From positions 119,697,927 through 119,761,926 of the forward strand of contig CM068367.1 in NCBI GenBank assembly GCA_034769895.1: DNA of 64,000 nucleotides, read 5' to 3'. Positions 26,218-40,032 of this stretch are shown here, one piece after another. Within the stretch, counting starts at the first letter, position 1; every line of letters begins with the position of its first letter. This DNA comes from Magicicada septendecula (Eukaryota; Arthropoda; Insecta; Hemiptera; Cicadidae). A program made the translations under genes and the position numbers. A model generated the notes under the pieces. That model was given only the letters and a program-made list of their open reading frames with translations. It searched no databases and was not told the DNA's origin.

Positions 26218-27738
26218 TATCGGTATGGAGAACCATACATGACTTCCATATTCTAAGATTTATATTTAAAATCATTTTCAGCCAAACAGCCAGGCTGTGT
26301 CTTACCTGCCTTTTTATTGCTGTATTAAATGAAAAATATTATATTACATTAAAATGAAAAAATTATAATTTTATTGCCTGGCAACAAAATTATTTTATTT
26401 TTAACAATTACCATTGTTTCAAAAAGTTTAAATAAATTTTCAAGTACTTTACTCTTGTTAAAACGTAAAAGGTTGCAGGTAAACTACCCCTTCCCCTTAA
26501 CCGATCTTCACCAAAATCGAAAGTCATTGCGACCTCTACAATTCAGGGACGTATGCAAAACATTATTTGATTCTGTTTGCATTTGCGGCTGTTATCGTTT
26601 GCCATAGAAAATACGCTTGATAAAAAAACGTTGCTGGTAAACTACCCCTTCTCCTTAACCGATCTTCACCAAAAACAATAGGTCTTGAGTACTCTACAAA
26701 TCAGGGCTGTATGCAAAACATTATTTGATTCTGTTTGAATTTGCGGCTGTTATCGTTTGCCATAGAAAATACCCTTGTTAAAAAAACGTTGCAGGTAAAC
26801 TACCCCTTTCCCTCAACCGATCTTCACCAAAAACAATAGGTCTTGAGAACTCTACAATTAAGGGCTGTATGCAAATAATCTTTTGATTCTGTTTGAATTT
26901 GCGGCTGTTATCGTTTGCCATAGGAAATACCCTTGTTAAAACATAAAACGTTACAGGTAAACTACCCCTTTCCCTTAACCGATCTTCACCAAAAACAATA
27001 GGCCTTGAGTACTCTACAAATCAGGGCTGTATGCAAAACATTATTTGATTCTGTTTGAATTTGCGGCTGTTATCGTTTGCCATAGAAAATACCCTTGTTA
27101 AAAAAACGTTGCTGGTAAACTACCCCTTTCCCTCAACCGAACTTCACCAAAAACTATAGGTCTTGAGAACTCTACAATTTAGGGCTGTATGCAAATAATC
27201 TTTTGATTCTGTTTGAATTTGCGGCTGTTATCGTTTGCCATAGGAAATACCCTTGTTAAAACATAAAACGTTACAGGTAAACTACCCCTTTCCCTTAACC
27301 GATCTTCACCAAAATCAGGAGATCTTGAGAACTCTACAATTCAGGGCTGTATGCGAAACATTATTTGATTCTGTTTGAATTTGCGGCTGTTATCGTTTGC
27401 CAAACAAACAAAATTACCCTTGCTAAAAAAAAAAAGTTACAGGTAAACTACCCCTTTCCCTTAACCGATCTTCACCAAAAACAATAGGTCGCGAGTACTC
27501 TGCAAATCAGGGCTGTATGCAAAAAATTATTTGATTCTGTTTGAATTTGCGGCAGTTATCGTTTGCCATAGAAAAAAATCTATAGACAGACAGACACACA
27601 GATAGACAGACAGACACACAGACACTTTTCAGAAAACGACTTTTTTTCATGTTTTGAGTGTAGTAGAATCAGAATCTGCAATAATCTCGAACACGATTTT
27701 TTTTGCCATCACCATACTTCCATTCCTTAAGGAATATG
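26218..27738 (-). repeat. Inverted satellite block 1
   Basis: In reverse complement the order is L2, monomers, then L1: inverted L1 about 26218-26465, monomers, inverted L2 about 27568-27738. It breaks two bases past the L2 palindrome core and resumes in direct orientation inside a monomer (ACAGCCCTGAAATG). Confidence 0.95.
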
Positions 27739-28810
27739 ACAGCCCTGAAATGTAGAGTTCTCAAGAGCTGTTGGTTTTCGTGAAGATCGGTTAAGGGAAT
27801 AGGGTTCTTTACCAGCAACATTTTATGTTTTATCAAGGGTAATTTTTTTTTGACGAACGATAACTGCCGTACATTAACACAGAATCAACTACTCTTCTGC
27901 ATACCATTTTGAATTATACAGAACTCAAGGTCTGTTGATTTTGTTGAAGATCGGTTTAGGGAAAGGGGTAGTTTACCTGCAACGTTTTATGTTTTAACAA
28001 GGGTATTTTTTCTATGACGAACGATAACTGCCGTAAATTCAAAGAGAATCAACTAATGTTTTGCATACAGCCCTGAATTGTAGAGTTCTCAAGACCTGTT
28101 GTTTTTAGTGAAGATCGGTTAATGGAATAGGGTAGTTTACCAGCAACGTTTTATGTTTTATCAAGGGTGTTTTCTATGGCAAACGATAACAGCCTCAAAT
28201 TCAAACAGAATCAAATAATTGTTTGCATACAGGCCTGAATTGTAGAGTACATAAGACCTGTCGTTTTTGGTGAAGATCGGTTAAGGGAATAGGGTAGTTT
28301 ACCTGCAACAGTTTTTTATCAAGGGTAATTTTCTTTTTAATAAACGATAACAGCCGCAAATTCAAACAGAATCAAATGATGTTTTGCATACAGCCCTGTA
28401 TTGTAGAGTTCTCAGTACCTATTGGTGTTAGTGAAGATCGGTTAAGGGAAAGGGGTAGTTTACCAGCAGCATTTTATGTTTTAACAAGGGTAATTTTTTA
28501 TATGAAGAACGATAACTGCCGTAAATTCAAACAGAATCAACTAGGTTTTTGCATACCTTTTGGAAATAAAGAGAACTCAAGGTCTGTTGATTTTGTTGAA
28601 GATCGGTTAAGGGAAGGTGTAGTTTATCAGCAACGATTTATGTTTTAAAAAGGGTAATTTTTTTATGAAGAACGATAACTGCCGAAAATTCTATGAGAAT
28701 CAAATAATTTTTTGCACCCTTTCCTGAATTGCAGAGTGCTAAAGGTCTGTTGATTTTGGTGAAGATCAGTTAAGGGAAAGGGGTAGTTTACCTGAAACAT
28801 TTTATGATTT

Positions 28811-29284
28811 AACAAGAGTAAAGTTTTTAATTTTATAAATAAAGTATCCTGATAAGAAGCTCATAGTAATCCACTGTAGAAACGTAGATGAAATATCTAT
28901 AAATGAAGAAGTTAGGTGAACGGGGTGGGGGTAATTTCCTATTATTAAAAATTATAGTTGAAGGTGGAGGGGAGAATTTTTTGTATATGTACTACGTTAT
29001 CGGCAACAAAGAAGTAGTTTTTTGTTAAAATTGCTTCCCGGGCTCTTTAGCCGTAGTCCAATGTTTTCTGCAAAACCAGACTTTTCGGCAGTGCCATCGA
29101 CTGCCATCATCGGTGAAAATCGAGTGCGAAAACGTGAGGTGGTATACGTTAGTGACCACAGTACTGTGGTTAATGCTGAAGCTATAAGTAGAAAGACGTA
29201 GTTTCTATGGAAATATTTCATTTCGAATATGATTTTAAATATAAATCTTAGAACATGGAAGTCATGTATGGTTCTCCATACCGA
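28811..29284 (+). repeat. Module C, copy 4
   Basis: It has the same structure as the other C modules. It contains GACCACAGTACTGTGGTTA and the terminal GTATGG-TTCT-CCATAC hairpin. Confidence 0.9.
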
Positions 29285-31900
29285 TTTTTTCCTATGGGAA
29301 ACAATAACAGCCGCAAATTCAAACAGAATCAAATGATGTTTTGCATACAGCCCTGTATTGTAGAGTTCTCAATACCTATTGGTGTTGGTGAAGATCGGTT
29401 AAGGGAAAGGGGTAGTTTACCTGCAACACTTTATGTTTTAACAAGGGTTATTTTTTATATGACGAACGATAACTGCCGTAAATTCAAACAGAATCAACTA
29501 CGTTTTAGGATACCTTTTTGAACTAAAGAGAACTCAAGGTCTGTTGATTTTGTTGAAGATCGGTTAAGGGAAAGGGGTAGTTTATCACCAAAGTTTTATG
29601 TTTTAAAAAGGGTAATTTTTTTATGACGGACGATAACTGCCGAAAATTCAAAGAGAATCAAATAATTTTTTGCACACTTACCTGAGTTGTAGAGATCTCA
29701 AGGTCTGTTGATTTTGGTGAAGATCGGTTAAGGGAAAGGGGTAGTTTATCTGCAACATTTTAAGTTGTAACAAGAAAAATGTTTCCATGACGAACGATAA
29801 CTGCCGTAAATTCAAACAGAATCAACTACGTTTTTGGATACCTTTTTGAACTAAAGAGAACTCAAGGTCTGTTGATTTTGTTGAAGATCGATTAAGGGAA
29901 AGGGTTAGTTTATCACCAAAGTTTTATGTTTTAAAAAGGGTAATTTTTTTATGACGAACAATAACTGCCGAAAATTCAAAGAGAATCAAATAATTTTTTG
30001 CACACTTACCTGAGTTGTAGAGAACTCAAGACCTATTGTTTTTGGTGAAGATCGGTTAAGGGAAAGGGCTAGTTTACCAGCAACAGTTTTTTATCAAGGG
30101 TAATTTTTACTTCCATATTCCTTAAGGAATGGAAGTATGGTGATGGCAAAAAAAATCGTGTTCGAGATTATTGCAGATTCTGATTCTACTACACTCAAAA
30201 CATGAAAAAAAGTCGTTTTCCGAAAAGTGTCTGTGTGTGTGTCTGTCTGTCTGTCTGTCTGTAGTTTTTTTTCTATGGCAAACGATAACTGCCGCAAATT
30301 CAAACAGAATCAAATAATTTTGTGCATACAGCCCTGATTTGTAGAGTACTCGCGACCTATTGTTTTTGGTGAAGATCGGTTAAGGGAAAGGGGTAAGTTA
30401 CCTGCAAAGTTTTATGTTCTACACAGAGGGTATTTTCTATGGCAAACCATAACAGCCGCAAATTCAAACAGAATCAAATAATTTTTGCATACAGCCCTGA
30501 TTTGTAGAGTACTCAAGACCTATTGTTTTTGGTGAAGATCGGTTAAGGGAAAGGGGTAGTTTACCAGCAACAGTTTTTTATCAAGGGTAATTTTACTTCC
30601 ATATTCCTTAAGGAATGGAAGTATGGTGATGGCAAAAAAAATCGTGTTCGAGATTATTGCAGATTCTGATTCTACTACACTCAAAACATGAAAAAAAGTC
30701 GTTTTCCGAAAAGTGTCTGTGTGTGTGTCTGTCTGTCTGTCTGTCTGTGTGTCTGTCTGTGTGTCTGTCTGTCTGTAGTTTTTTTTCTATGGCAAACGAT
30801 AACTGCCGCAAATTCAAACAGAATCAAATAATTTTTTGCATACAGCCCTGATTTGCTGAGTTCTCAAGACCTATTGTTTTTGGTGAAGATCGGTTAAGGG
30901 AAAGGGGTAGTTTACCTGCATCGTTTTTTTTTTCAAGGGTATTTTTTATGGCAAACGATATCAGCCGCAAATTCAAACAGAATCAAATAATTTTTTGCAT
31001 ACAGCCGTGATTTGTAGAGTACTCAAGACCTATTGTTTTTGGTGAAGATCGGTTAAGGGGAAGGGGTAGTTTACCTGCAACGTTTTTTATTTACTTCCAT
31101 ATTCCTTAAGGAATGGAAGTATGGTGATGGCAAAAAAAATCGTGTTCGAGATTATTGCATATTCTGATTTTACTACACTCAAAACATGAAAAAAAGTCGT
31201 TTTCCGAAAAGTGTCTGTGTGTGTGTCTGTCTGTCTGTCTGTCTGTACATTTTTTTTTTGGCAAACGATAACTGCCGCAAATTCAAACAGAATCAAATAA
31301 TTTTTTGCATACAGCCCTGATTTGTAGAGTACTCGCGACCTATTGTTTTTGGTGAAGATTGGTTGAGCGAAAGGGGTAGTTTACCTGCAACGGTTTTTTT
31401 TTATCAAGGGAAATTTTTTTTTTGGCAAACGATAACAGCCGCAAATTCAAACAGAATCAAATAATGTTTCGCATACAGACCTGAATTGTAGAGTTCTCAA
31501 GACCTATTGTTTTTGGTGAAGATCGGTTATGGGAAAGGGGTAGTTTACCTGTAACGTTTTATGTTTTAACAAAGGTATTTCCTATGGCAAACGATAACAG
31601 CCGCAAATTCAAACAGAATCAAAAGATTATTTGCATACAGCCCTAAATTGTAGAGTTCTCAAGACCTTTTGTTTTTGGTGAAGATCGGTTAAGGGAAAGG
31701 GGTAGTTTACCTACAACGTTTTTTTAACAAGGGTATTTTTTATGGCAAACGATAACAGCCGCAAGTTCAAACAGAATCAAATAATTTTCTGCATGCAGCC
31801 CTGATTTGTAGAGGTCTCAAGGACTGTCGATTTTGGTGAAGATCGGTTAAGGGGAAGGGGTAGTTTACCTGCAACCTTTTACGTTTAACAAGAGTAAAGT

Positions 31901-31938
31901 ACAATCAGAATGATCACAGTTGCACACCACTATGTAAA
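31901..31938 (-). repeat. Junction tag, copy 2
   Basis: This is the counterpart of 26180-26217, exactly 5,721 bp downstream. Confidence 0.9.
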
Positions 31939-33459
31939 TATCGGTATGGAGAACCATACATGACTTCCATATTCTAAGATTTATATTTAAAATCATTTTC
32001 AGCCAAACAGCCAGGCTGTGTCTTACCTGCCTTTTTATTGCTGTATTAAATGAAAAATATTATATTACATTAAAATGAAAAAATTATAATTTTATTGCCT
32101 GGCAACAAAATTATTTTATTTTTAACAATTACCATTGTTTCAAAAAGTTTAAATAAATTTTCAAGTACTTTACTCTTGTTAAAACGTAAAAGGTTGCAGG
32201 TAAACTACCCCTTCCCCTTAACCGATCTTCACCAAAATCGAAAGTCATTGAGACCTCTACAATTCAGGGACGTATGCAAAACATTATTTGATTCTGTTTG
32301 CATTTTCGGCTGTTATCGTTTGCCATAGAAAATACGCTTGATAAAAAAACGTTGCTGGTAAACTACCCCTTCTCCTTAACCGATCTTCACCAAAAACAAT
32401 AGGTCTTGAGTACTCTACAAATCAGGGCTGTATGCAAAACATTATTTGATTCTGTTTGAATTTGCGGCTGTTATCGTTTGCCATAGAAAATACCCTTGTT
32501 AAAAAAACGTTGCTGGTAAACTACCCCTTTCCCTCAACCGATCTTCACCAAAAACAATAGGTCTTGAGAACTCTACAATTAAGGGCTGTATGCAAATAAT
32601 CTTTTGATTCTGTTTGAATTTGCGGCTGTTATCGTTTGCCATAGGAAATACCCTTGTTAAAACATAAAACGTTACAGGTAAACTACCCCTTTCCCTTAAC
32701 CGATCTTCACCAAAAACAATAGGCCTTGAGTACTCTACAAATCAGGGCTGTATGCAAAACATTATTTGATTCTGTTTGAATTTGCGGCTGTTATCGTTTG
32801 CCATAGAAAATACCCTTGTTAAAAAAACGTTGCAGGTAAACTACCCCTTTCCCTCAACCGAACTTCACCAAAAACTATAGGTCTTGAGAACTCTACAATT
32901 TAGGGCTGTATGCAAATAATCTTTTGATTCTGTTTGAATTTGCGGCTGTTATCGTTTGCCATAGGAAATACCCTTGTTAAAACATAAAACGTTACAGGTA
33001 AACTACCCCTTTCCCTTAACCGATCTTCACCAAAATCAGCAGATCTTGAGAACTCTACAATTCAGGGCTGTATGCGAAACATTATTTGATTCTGTTTGAA
33101 TTTGCGGCTGTTATCGTTTGCCAAACAAACAAAATTACCTTTGCTAAAAAAAAAAAGTTACAGGTAAACTACCCCTTTCCCTCAACCGATCTTCACCAAA
33201 AACAATAGGTCGCGAGTACTCTGCAAATCAGGGCTGTATGCAAAAAATTATTTGATTCTGTTTGAATTTGCGGCAGTTATCGTTTGCCATAGAAAAAAAT
33301 CTATAGACAGACAGACACACAGATAGACAGACAGACACACAGACACTTTTCAGAAAACGACTTTTTTTCATGTTTTGAGTGTAGTAGAATCAGAATCTGC
33401 AATAATCTCGAACACGATTTTTTTTGCCATCACCATACTTCCATTCCTTAAGGAATATG
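31939..33459 (-). repeat. Inverted satellite block 2
   Basis: This is the duplicate of 26218-27738, with identical end points inside the inverted L1 and the L2 palindrome. Confidence 0.95.
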
Positions 33460-34531
33460 ACAGCCCTGAAATGTAGAGTTCTCAAGACCTGTTGGTTTTC
33501 GTGAAGATCGGTTAAGGGAATAGGGTTCTTTACCAGCAACATTTTATGTTTTATCAAGGGTAATTTTTTTTTGACGAACGATAACTGCCGTACATTAACA
33601 CAGAATCAACTACTCTTCTGCATACCATTTTGAATTATACAGAACTCAAGGTCTGTTGATTTTGTTGAAGATCGGTTTAGGGAAAGGGGTAGTTTACCTG
33701 CAACGTTTTATGTTTTAACAAGGGTATTTTTTCTATGACGAACGATAACTGCCGTAAATTCAAAGAGAATCAACTAATGTTTTGCATACAGCCCTGAATT
33801 GTAGAGTTCTCAAGACCTGTTGTTTTTAGTGAAGATCGGTTAATGGAATAGGGTAGTTTACCAGCAACGTTTTATGTTTTATCAAGGGTGTTTTCTATGG
33901 CAAACGATAACAGCCTCAAATTCAAACAGAATCAAATAATTGTTTGCATACAGGCCTGAATTGTAGAGTACATAAGACCTGTCGTTTTTGGTGAAGATCG
34001 GTTAAGGGAATAGGGTAGTTTACCTGCAACAGTTTTTTATCAAGGGTAATTTTTTTTTTAGTAAACGATAACAGCCGCAAATTCAAACAGAATCAAATGA
34101 TGTTTTGCATACAGCCCTGTATTGTAGAGTTCTCAGTACCTATTGGTGTTAGTGAAGATCGGTTAAGGGAAAGGGGTAGTTTACCAGCAGCATTTTATGT
34201 TTTAACAAGGGTAATTTTTTATATGAAGAACGATAACTGCCGTAAATTCAAACAGAATCAACTAGGTTTTTGCATACCTTTTGGAAATAAAGAGAACTCA
34301 AGGTCTGTTGATTTTGTTGAAGATCGGTTAAGGGAAGGTGTAGTTTATCAGCAACGATTTATGTTTTAAAAAGGGTAATTTTTTTATGAAGAACGATAAC
34401 TGCCGAAAATTCTATGAGAATCAAATAATTTTTTGCACCCTTTCCTGAATTGCAGAGTGCTAAAGGTCTGTTGATTTTGGTGAAGATCAGTTAAGGGAAA
34501 GGGGTAGTTTACCTGAAACATTTTATGATTT

Positions 34532-35005
34532 AACAAGAGTAAAGTTTTTAATTTTATAAATAAAGTATCCTGATAAGAAGCTCATAGTAATCCACTGTAG
34601 AAACGTAGATGAAATATCTATAAATGAAGAAGTTAGGTGAACGGGGTGGGGGTAATTTCCTATTATTAAAAATTATAGTTGAAGGTGGAGGGGAGAATTT
34701 TTTGTATATGTACTACGTTATCGGCAACAAAGAAGTAGTTTTTTGTTAAAATTGCTTCCCGGGCTCTTTAGCCGTAGTCCAATGTTTTCTGCAAAACCAG
34801 ACTTTTCGGCAGTGCCATCGACTGCCATCATCGGTGAAAATCGAGTGCGAAAACGTGAGGTGGTATACGTTAGTGACCACAGTACTGTGGTTAATGCTGA
34901 AGCTATAAGTAGAAAGACGTAGTTTCTATGGAAATATTTCATTTCGAATATGATTTTAAATATAAATCTTAGAACATGGAAGTCATGTATGGTTCTCCAT
35001 ACCGA
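34532..35005 (+). repeat. Module C, copy 5
   Basis: This is the duplicate of 28811-29284. Confidence 0.9.
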
Positions 35006-36816
35006 TTTTTTCCTATGGGAAACAATAACAGCCGCAAATTCAAACAGAATCAAATGATGTTTTGCATACAGCCCTGTATTGTAGAGTTCTCAATACCTAT
35101 TGGTGTTGGTGAAGATCGGTTAAGGGAAAGGGGTAGTTTACCTGCAACACTTTATGTTTTAACAAGGGTTATTTTTTATATGACGAACGATAACTGCCGT
35201 AAATTCAAACAGAATCAACTACGTTTTAGGATACCTTTTTGAACTAAAGAGAACTCAAGGTCTGTTGATTTTGTTGAAGATCGGTTAAGGGAAAGGGGTA
35301 GTTTATCACCAAAGTTTTATGTTTTAAAAAGGGTAATTTTTTTATGACGGACGATAACTGCCGAAAATTCAAAGAGAATCAAATAATTTTTTGCACACTT
35401 ACCTGAGTTGTAGAGATCTCAAGGTCTGTTGATTTTGGTGAAGATCGGTTAAGGGAAAGGGGTAGTTTATCTGCAACATTTTAAGTTGTAACAAGAAAAA
35501 TGTTTCCATGACGAACGATAACTGCCGTAAATTCAAACAGAATCAACTACGTTTTTGGATACCTTTTTGAACTAAAGAGAACTCAAGGTCTGTTGATTTT
35601 GTTGAAGATCGATTAAGGGAAAGGGTTAGTTTATCACCAAAGTTTTATGTTTTAAAAAGGGTAATTTTTTTATGACGAACAATAACTGCCGAAAATTCAA
35701 AGAGAATCAAATAATTTTTTGCACACTTACCTGAGTTGTAGAGAACTCAAGACCTATTGTTTTTGGTGAAGATCGGTTAAGGGAAAGGGCTAGTTTACCA
35801 GCAACAGTTTTTTATCAAGGGTAATTTTTACTTCCATATTCCTTAAGGAATGGAAGTATGGTGATGGCAAAAAAAATCGTGTTCGAGATTATTGCAGATT
35901 CTGATTCTACTACACTCAAAACATGAAAAAAAGTCGTTTTCCGAAAAGTGTCTGTGTGTGTGTCTGTCTGTCTGTCTGTCTGTAGTTTTTTTTCTATGGC
36001 AAACGATAACTGCCGCAAATTCAAACAGAATCAAATAATTTTGTGCATACAGCCCTGATTTGTAGAGTACTCGCAACCTATTGTTTTTGGTGAAGATCGG
36101 TTAAGGGAAAGGGGTAAGTTACCTGCAACGTTTTATGTTCTACACAGAGGGTATTTTCTATGGCAAACCATAACAGCCGCAAATTCAAACAGAATCAAAT
36201 AATTTTTGCATACAGCCCTGATTTGTAGAGTACTCAAGACCTATTGTTTTTGGTGAAGATCGGTTAAGGGAAAGGGGTAGTTTACCAGCAACAGTTTTTT
36301 ATCAAGGGTAATTTTACTTCCATATTCCTTAAGGAATGGAAGTATGGTGATGGCAAAAAAAATCGTGTTCGAGATTATTGCAGATTCTGATTCTACTACA
36401 CTCAAAACATGAAAAAAAGTCGTTTTCCGAAAAGTGTCTGTGTGTGTGTCTGTCTGTCTGTCTGTCTGTCTGTGTGTCTGTCTGTGTGTCTGTCTGTCTA
36501 TAGTTTTTTTCTATGGCAAACGATAACTGCCGCAAATTCAAACAGAATCAAATAATTTTTTGCATACAGCTCTGATTTGCAGAGTTCTCAAGACCTATTG
36601 TTTTTGGTGAAGATCGGTTAAGGGAAAGGGGTAGTTTACCAGCATCGTTTTTTTTTTCAAGGGTATTTTTTATGGCAAACGATATCAGCCGCAAATTCAA
36701 ACAGAATCAAATAATTTTTTGCATACAGCCGTGATTTGTAGAGTGCTCAAGACCTATTGTTTTTGGTGAAGATCGGTTAAGGGGAAGGGGTAGTTTACCT
36801 GCAACGTTTTTTATTT

Positions 36817-38264
36817 ACTTCCATATTCCTTAAGGAATGGAAGTATGGTGATGGCAAAAAAAATCGTGTTCGAGATTATTGCATATTCTGATTCTACTAC
36901 ACTCAAAACATGAAAAAAAGTCGTTTTCCGAAAAGTGTGTGTCTGTCTGTCTGTCTGTCTGTAGATTTTTTTTTTGGCAAACGATAACTGCCGCAAATTC
37001 AAACAGAATCAAATAATTTTTTGCATACAGCCCTGATTTGTAGAGTACTCGCGACCTATTGTTTTTGGTGAAGATTGGTTGAGCGAAAGGGGTAGTTTAC
37101 CTGCAACGGTTTTTTTTTATCAAGGGAAATTTTTTTTTGGCAAACGATAACAGCCGCAAATTCAAACAGAATCAAATAATGTTTCGCATACAGACCTGAA
37201 TTGTAGAGTTCTCAAGACCTATTGTTTTTGGTGAAGATCGGTTATGGGAAAGGGGTAGTTTACCTGTAACGTTTTATGTTTTAACAAGGGTATTTCCTAT
37301 GGCAAACGATAACAGCCGCAAATTCAAACAGAATCAAAAGATTATTTGCATACAGCCCTAAATTGTAGAGTTCTCAAGACCTTTTGTTTTTGGTGAAGAT
37401 CGGTTAAGGGAAAGGGGTAGTTTACCTACAACGTTTTTTTAACAAGGGTATTTTCTATGGCAAACGATAACAGCCGCAAGTTCAAACAGAATCAAAAGAT
37501 TATTTGCATACAGCTCTAAATTGTAGAGTTCTCAAGACCTTTTGTTTTTGGTGAAGATTGGTTGAGCGAAAGGGGTAGTTTACCTGCAACGGTTTTTTTT
37601 TATCAAGGGAAATTTTTTTTTTGGCAAACGATAACAGCCGAAAATTCAAAGAGAATCAAATAATTTTTTGCACACTTACCTGAGTTGTAGAGAACTCAAG
37701 ACCTATTGTTTTTGGTGAAGATCGGTTAAGGGAAAGGGCTAGTTTACCAGCAACAGTTTTTTATCAAGGGTAATTTTTACTTCCATATTCCTTAAGGAAT
37801 GGAAGTATGGTGATGGCAAAAAAAATCGTGTTCGAGATTATTGCAGATTCTGATTCTACTACACTCAAAATATGAAAAAAAGTCGTTTTCCGAAAAGTGT
37901 CTGTGTGTGTGTCTGTCTGTCTGTCTGTCTGTAGTTTTTTTTCTATCGCAAACGATAACTGCCGCAAATTCAAACAGAATCAAATAATTTTGTGCATACA
38001 GCCCTGATTTGTAGAGTACTCGCGACCTATTGTTTTTGGTGAAGATCGGTTAAGGGAAAGGGGTAAGTTACCTGCAACGTTTTATGTTCTACACAGAGGG
38101 TATTTTCTATGGCAAACCATAACAGCCGCAAATTCAAACAGAATCAAATAATTTTTGCATACAGCCCTGATTTGTAGAGTACTCAAGACCTATTGTTTTT
38201 GGTGAAGATCGGTTAAGGGAAAGGGGTAGTTTACCAGCAACAGTTTTTTATCAAGGGTAATTTT
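36817..38264 (+). repeat. 5.72-kb unit, third copy with internal deletion
   Basis: The stretch 36817 to about 37490 matches the start of the unit (31093-31766). About 37640-38264 matches its end (35691-36315, offset 1,949). The roughly 3.8 kb between, including the tag, inverted block and module C, is missing. The join is bridged by a hybrid monomer at about 37491-37640 that keeps monomer phase. L2 modules lie at 36817-36977 and 37779-37943. Confidence 0.85.
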
Positions 38265-38431
38265 ACTTCCATATTCCTTAAGGAATGGAAGTATGGTGAT
38301 GGCAAAAAAAATCGTGTTCGAGATTATTGCAGATTCTGATTCTACTACACTCAAAACATGAAAAAAAGTCGTTTTCCGAAAAGTGTCTGTGTGTGTGTCT
38401 GTCTGTCTGTCTGTCTGTGTGTCTGTCTGTG

Positions 38432-38470
<39 letters not shown>

Positions 38471-39997
38471 AGATTTTTTTTCTATGGCAAACGATAACTG
38501 CCGCAAATTCAAACAGAATCAAATAATTTTTTGCATACAGCCCTGATTTGCAGAGTACTCGCGACCTATTGTTTTTGGTGAAGATCGGTTAAGGGAAAGG
38601 GGTAGTTTACCTGCAACGGTTTTTTTTTAGCAAGGGTAATTTTGTTTGTTTGGCAAACGATAACAGCCGCAAATTCAAACAGAATCAAATAATGTTTCGC
38701 ATACAGCCCTGAATTGTAGAGTTCTCAAGATCTGTTGACTTTGGTGAAAATCGGTTACGGGAAAGGGGTAGTTTACCTGTAACGTTTTATGTTTTAACAA
38801 GGGTATTTCCTATGGCAAACGATAACAGCCGCAAATTCAAACAGAATCAAAAGATTATTTGCATACAGCCCTAAATTGTAGAGTTCTCAAGACCTATTGT
38901 TTTTGGTGAAGTTCGGTTGAGGGAAAGGGGTAGTTTACCAGCAACGTTTTTTAACAAGGGTATTTTTTATGGCAAACGATAACAGCCGCAAATTCAATCA
39001 TAATCAAACAATGTTTTGCATACAGTCCTGATTTGTAGAGTACTCAAGACCTGTTGTTTTTGGTGAAGATCGGTTAAGGGAAAGGGGTAGTTTACCTGTA
39101 ACGTTTTATGTTTTAACAAGGGTATTTCTTATGGCAAACGATAACAGCCGCAAATTCAAACAGAATCAAAAGATTATTTGTATACAGCCCTAAATTGTAG
39201 CGTTCTCAAGACCTATTGTTTTTGGTGAAGATCGGTTGAGGGAAAGGGGTAATTTACCTGCAACGTTTTTTTAACAAGGGTGTTTTTTATGGCAAACGAT
39301 AACAGCCGCAAATTCAAACAGAATCAAATAATGTTTTGCATAGAGCCCTGATTTGTAGAGTACTCAAGACCTGTTGTTTTTGGTGAAGATCGGTTAAGGG
39401 GAAGGGGTAGTTTACCTGCAACGTTTTCTTATCAAGCGTATTTTTTATGGCAAACGATAACAGCCGCAAATTCAAACAGAATCAAATAATGTTTTGCATA
39501 CGTCCCTGAATTCTATAGGTCTCAATGACTGTCGATTTTGGTGATGATCGGTTAAGGGGAAGGGGTAGTTTACCTGCAGCCTTTTACGTTTTAACAAGAG
39601 TAAAGTACTTGAAAATTTATTTAAACTATTTGAAACAATGGTAATTGTTAAAAATAAAATAATTTTGTTGCCAGGCAATAAAATTATAATTTTCTCATTT
39701 TAATTTAATATAATATTTTTCATTTAATACAGCAATAAAAAGGCAGGTAAGACACAGCCTGGCTGTTTGGCTGAAAATGATTTTAAATATAAATCTTAGA
39801 ATATGGAAGTCATGTATGGTTCTCCATACCGATATTTTACTTCCATATTCCTTAAGGAATGGAAGTATGGTGATGGCAAAAAAAATCGTGATCGAGATTA
39901 TTGCAGATTCTGATTCTACTACACTCAAAACATGAAAAAAAGTCGTTTTCCGAAAAGTGTCTGTGTGTGTGTCTGTCTGTCTGTCTGTCTGTCAGTG

Positions 39998-40032
<35 letters not shown>

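Larger units (their letters stand above)
25373..31092 (+). repeat. 5.72-kb tandem unit, copy 1, containing an inverted block
   Basis: The unit begins with L2 (25373-25540) and direct monomers to 26179. A 36-bp tag follows, then an inverted block (26218-27738), second-family monomers, module C (28811-29284), more monomers and L2 modules at 30109-30270 and 30595-30788. Coordinates recur 5,721 bp downstream (5,724 near the end, because one microsatellite is longer). Confidence 0.94.
31093..36816 (+). repeat. 5.72-kb tandem unit, copy 2
   Basis: This is a near-identical copy of 25373-31092. It starts at an L2 and carries the same tag (31901-31938), inverted block, module C (34532-35005) and L2 modules (35830-35993, 36316-36510). 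The few differences seen are in T-runs, microsatellites and isolated bases. Confidence 0.94.
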
